Assembly: GCA_004352715.1 (NCBI GenBank)
Contig: SCFE01000054.1
Span: 2,046,531-2,110,530, forward strand
Length of the DNA: 64,000 nucleotides
Direction: 5' to 3'
Source of the DNA: Hofstenia miamia
Lineage: Eukaryota > Xenacoelomorpha > Acoela
Shown: positions 61,211 through 64,000 of the stretch, one piece after another
Position numbering within the stretch: position 1 is the first letter of the stretch
How the letters are laid out: each line of letters begins with the position of its first letter
Program-made: the position numbers and the translations under genes
The notes under the pieces: generated by a model
Databases searched by the model: none
What the model was told of the DNA's origin: nothing
Seen by the model: only the letters and a program-made list of their open reading frames with translations

Positions 61211-62146
61211 CACTAGGACACCCAAAACCGTCAATTTGACGGTTTTCAATATTGTTTATAATATAGTGGTTTAACATTAAGATAAAACAGTATCATACAT
61301 CATGATTTTTAATTGGCTGATGGAATCAACCAATTGCAGTTTTATTTTTAGAAAGAGCTGCGTTTGTTAATAAGTTACAATGCAATAATACTAGAACACT
61401 CCCTGCAAGGAACTAGCTCTACCTGATCATCGCTCAGTAGCTGAAGAAGAATCCGGTGATAGTGATACTNACGGATACCGTAACGCCAAACGCTTCTACC
61501 AGTTCCGGATGTACGTGAGCAAAAATGCTGATCCCGTCAGTAATATACAAATGAGTGGAACAGCCGCCAAATATACAGCTTCGATAATTAGACAGCAATA
61601 ATAACAATTAGGGAAGCAAAAAATAACTATTGTAATCGAAATATAGCGGATGGTTTCAAGAGTTTCTGTTTCTAGGGCTGAAAATAGCAAAACAAGGCGT
61701 GTGGTCAACTCTAATACGCCTTCATACATTAGTCAGGGTTCCTCATGCTAATAATGAAAGTGAAAACTTCAAAGTTATACTATTTGCAATTATAAGCTAA
61801 AGGGCATTGCACAAGACCTCTATTCCNAAGGAACTAGCTCTACCTGATCATCGCTCAGTAGCTGAAGAAGAATCCGGTGATAGTGATACTTTGGAAATTG
61901 CAGAAGATTTAGATACAACTTTTTCTCTTGTCTCAAACAGCGCCAATGATCTTTTTGATAACAATACTCAAAATAAAATCTGCGATGTTGACGTATAGAC
62001 AATCCCCTTTTATTGCATTTACGTGCTTTTTATTTTGAAATACTTTTTAATTGATTTTATTAAATGATATACTTAAAAAATAGCTAAACCGTCAAAGTGA
62101 CGGTTTTGAGTATTTTGGTAAGTTTATATTACTGGGTGTTCTAGTG
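61211..62146. mobile_element. piggyBac-like element, assembled from separate contigs
   Basis: The termini CACTAGGACACCC and, on the minus strand, CACTAGAACACCC differ at one of 13 positions. TTAA flanks both sides (61207-61210 and 62147-62150). Subterminal palindromes AACCGTCAATTTGACGGTT (left) and AACCGTCAAAGTGACGGTT (right) mirror each other. Inside, the frame at 61828-61998 (ALPDHRSVAEEESGDSDTL) is acidic, like the N-terminus of piggyBac transposases, but stops after about 57 codons. Single Ns at 61470 and 61827 bracket an unrelated 356-bp contig. The 63 bp before the first N repeat after the second, so the true element is about 520 bp shorter by one copy of the overlap plus the insert. 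Confidence 0.65.
61407..61890. repeat. 63-bp contig overlap around a misplaced contig
   Basis: Bases 61407-61469 equal 61828-61890. The contig at 61471-61826 between the Ns is GC-richer than its surroundings. On the minus strand (61729-61496) it has a 77-codon hydrophobic frame with two membrane-like segments and no family match. It probably belongs elsewhere. Confidence 0.7.
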
Positions 62147-64000
62147 TTAAATGAATTTGCTTTATTAATTGGATGAATTCCTGCTCAGTGTTTATACATC
62201 TTTAAATATTCAACGAAGCCAAGAATAAGAAAGAAACATGCAGAAGAGACTCTGCCCTATCAGATGGCGCTTTTAAATTGAGCCTAACGTTTATAGTTTT
62301 AGAGCTATAAGCGTTTAAAAATTTTCAGGATCACGAAAAATTTCCAAAATGCTGGGGCTGTTTAAGGTTAAATTACCCAAATTCTGTCATGTCTTTTAAG
62401 GAAAATATTCCCAAACGTATTCTTTCCATATCATTTATTTATTACAACTATTGATTAATGTTTCGTTCATTAGCATTAAGAATAATCAATGTGAGATTGA
62501 ATTACTTCAAAACAAGGAAAAACTTTTAAAACTTATTTCTACATTTAAATCATTGAACATTTATTTTTGGTATATTTAGATCTGCTTCATGTCATAAAAA
62601 ATTTTTTGAGCAAGAAATGTAAAGAAACAGTGCCAACCGAACAATACTTGGTTCCACCTTCTGTAAGCGTTGGTAACACACAAGCTGCAAACTTGCCGCG
62701 TTTGTCAGTTAGAAGAGCCACAGATTTTGCTATTGGATGAATCTTCTAATTGTAGAATGTTCACTGTCATTCCTAAGATATAAAATTTTTCCGTTTCACT
62801 TAAAAGCAATGTAAAGATTATTCTTATAATTATTCTTAAGACAGTAATTAGTTTCACAACATCTTGCCAATAAATGATTTATGAAAAAAATAAAAATTAC
62901 TGTCAAAATGCATGCATACGTGAAATAATTAAAATAAAAAATTTATTGGTTGATTACTATAATATAATTTTTTTGATAATGAAGTACAGCCATGGATTAC
63001 TCCTATTTAGTAATCCATGGTACAACATAACAAAATAAAAGATCCAACAATGTTCTTTATTCTATGTAAGTAAGTGATGAGATACTAAACACATTAAACT
63101 TGTTCATGCAAGTAGTAGATATTAACCATAATTTTCAAATAACTGATAATTTTTTATTTTTACAACTATGTGTATGTAGGAGATATTTGCAATGCGTTAA
63201 ATTTAAAAGAGGATATAATTTCATGATTTTAAGTGTCTCTTTCAGAACATCTTGCATGGTAGTGATTTCAAGTCAACATTAGTTAACCTACTTAACACTT
63301 AAGGAGAGTGACTTTGTTAATCTCACTTGTAAAGAAGAATTCGATAAAAATTTTTCATCAAAATTTTGAAAATCTCTTGAAGAAACAAAGATTTTGAGTT
63401 ACTGACTTACATACATAGATTGTGATCATTAATGATTCAAAATCTGCTTACATTATCTCTGCCTTAGATTCATCGCAAATGTGGTAACTTTGCATTTTTC
63501 TTTTAGACCACCTTTGTGAAAATAAGGCAGTTGGTAGATCAATTAAACCGACTTGTCCTCATTTATAGGAATGCATGCCTCCTGAGCCCAACAGCAAATG
63601 TTCTCTAGTTTGAGATAAGAAGGTAGTTTGTTAGTAGGTGAATGCAAGTCATCAAACATAATGAGCATAACATCTTTAGTGTCATCTGCATATGATAAGA
63701 GCTTAGCAGTGTCATGAACTGAATCCAGAGAAATAGATCAAACGTTTCAATAAAACAGTACATTAACTGTGCCCTGAGAAGAGCCCTTGTTAATAACCCT
63801 CCAAAAGAACTTACATTGTGTAGGATAATTTTAAAATAATCTAAATTCTTCAATGTGACTTCTTATCTAAATTGGGTTTGCAACAAAAGTTGTACCATTT
63901 GCGCCCTACCTTACTCATGGTTTAGTTAAGTTCTTACGTGCTACAGTCATTGTTTTGACCCACTCACTAGCTGTGCCTTACATGCTATCAAATTACACAC
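61880..64000. repeat. Second copy of 40,931-43,051
   Basis: Offset 20,949 throughout, two mismatches seen (63887 and 63896), and open at the window end. The left flank differs from copy 1: here it continues into piggyBac-like sequence, there into (TA)n and EF-hand intron. Confidence 0.9.
62580..62740 (+). pseudogene. Isolated duplicate of EF-hand exon 4
   Basis: Identical to 41631-41791, with the same acceptor (TTTAG) and TGA, encoding the tail ending SVRRATDFAIG. No upstream EF-hand exons lie near it in this window. It is either a second allele placed in the wrong position or an exon carried in a true duplication. Confidence 0.75.

Noticed and set aside
61496-61729. Two-segment membrane protein gene
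   Set aside because: The frame lies in a small contig bounded by Ns; too short and unsupported to call a gene.

Overview
The window looks like draft, short-read assembled nuclear DNA of an AT-rich invertebrate animal. It has spliceosomal introns up to 6 kb long, one clear multi-exon gene, very low gene density, frequent (TA)n tracts, and fragments of many eukaryotic transposon superfamilies (non-LTR retrotransposons, Tc1/mariner, hAT, piggyBac, Harbinger-like). I see no bacterial operons, rRNA, tRNA or CRISPR. The phylum cannot be fixed from what is visible.

Layout. 1-2.2 kb: a lysine-rich candidate first exon, present twice only because two overlapping contigs were joined by a single N. 3.6-4.8 kb: a (TA)n palindrome and a decayed piece of an unclassified repeat-encoded protein. 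7.2-14 kb: a hAT-type MITE, the 3' part of a non-LTR retrotransposon with an (AAT)n tail, a second contig-overlap duplication (9.2-11.3 kb), a fold-back MITE with TTA duplications, and a CR1-like reverse transcriptase relic. 14-31.6 kb: mostly non-coding, with decayed retrotransposon and mariner pieces. 31.7-41.8 kb: a four-exon EF-hand (calmodulin-like) gene, 182 codons, with MITEs and a whole dead Tc1/mariner in intron 1 and LINE and piggyBac-like debris in intron 3. 43.2-45.2 kb: a longer relic of the same unclassified repeat protein as at 4.2 kb. 44.7-49.05 kb: an almost CpG-free block. 51.2-53.05 kb: an intronless secreted, probably glycosylated protein with a C-terminal FG-GAP/VCBS-like part, split by one frameshift. 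53.1-61.2 kb: mariner, hAT, LINE and MITE remnants. 61.2-64 kb: a piggyBac-like element joined to a near-identical second copy of 40,931-43,051, including the last EF-hand exon.

The two supported genes are unrelated and share no evident pathway. Most other content is transposon debris. Several apparent repeats are assembly artefacts: single-N joins with identical flanks, and large gaps sitting in (TA)n tracts. The observations most worth following up are the CpG desert, the secreted FG-GAP-like gene, the unclassified repeat protein family and the 2.1-kb duplication joined inside a piggyBac-like element.
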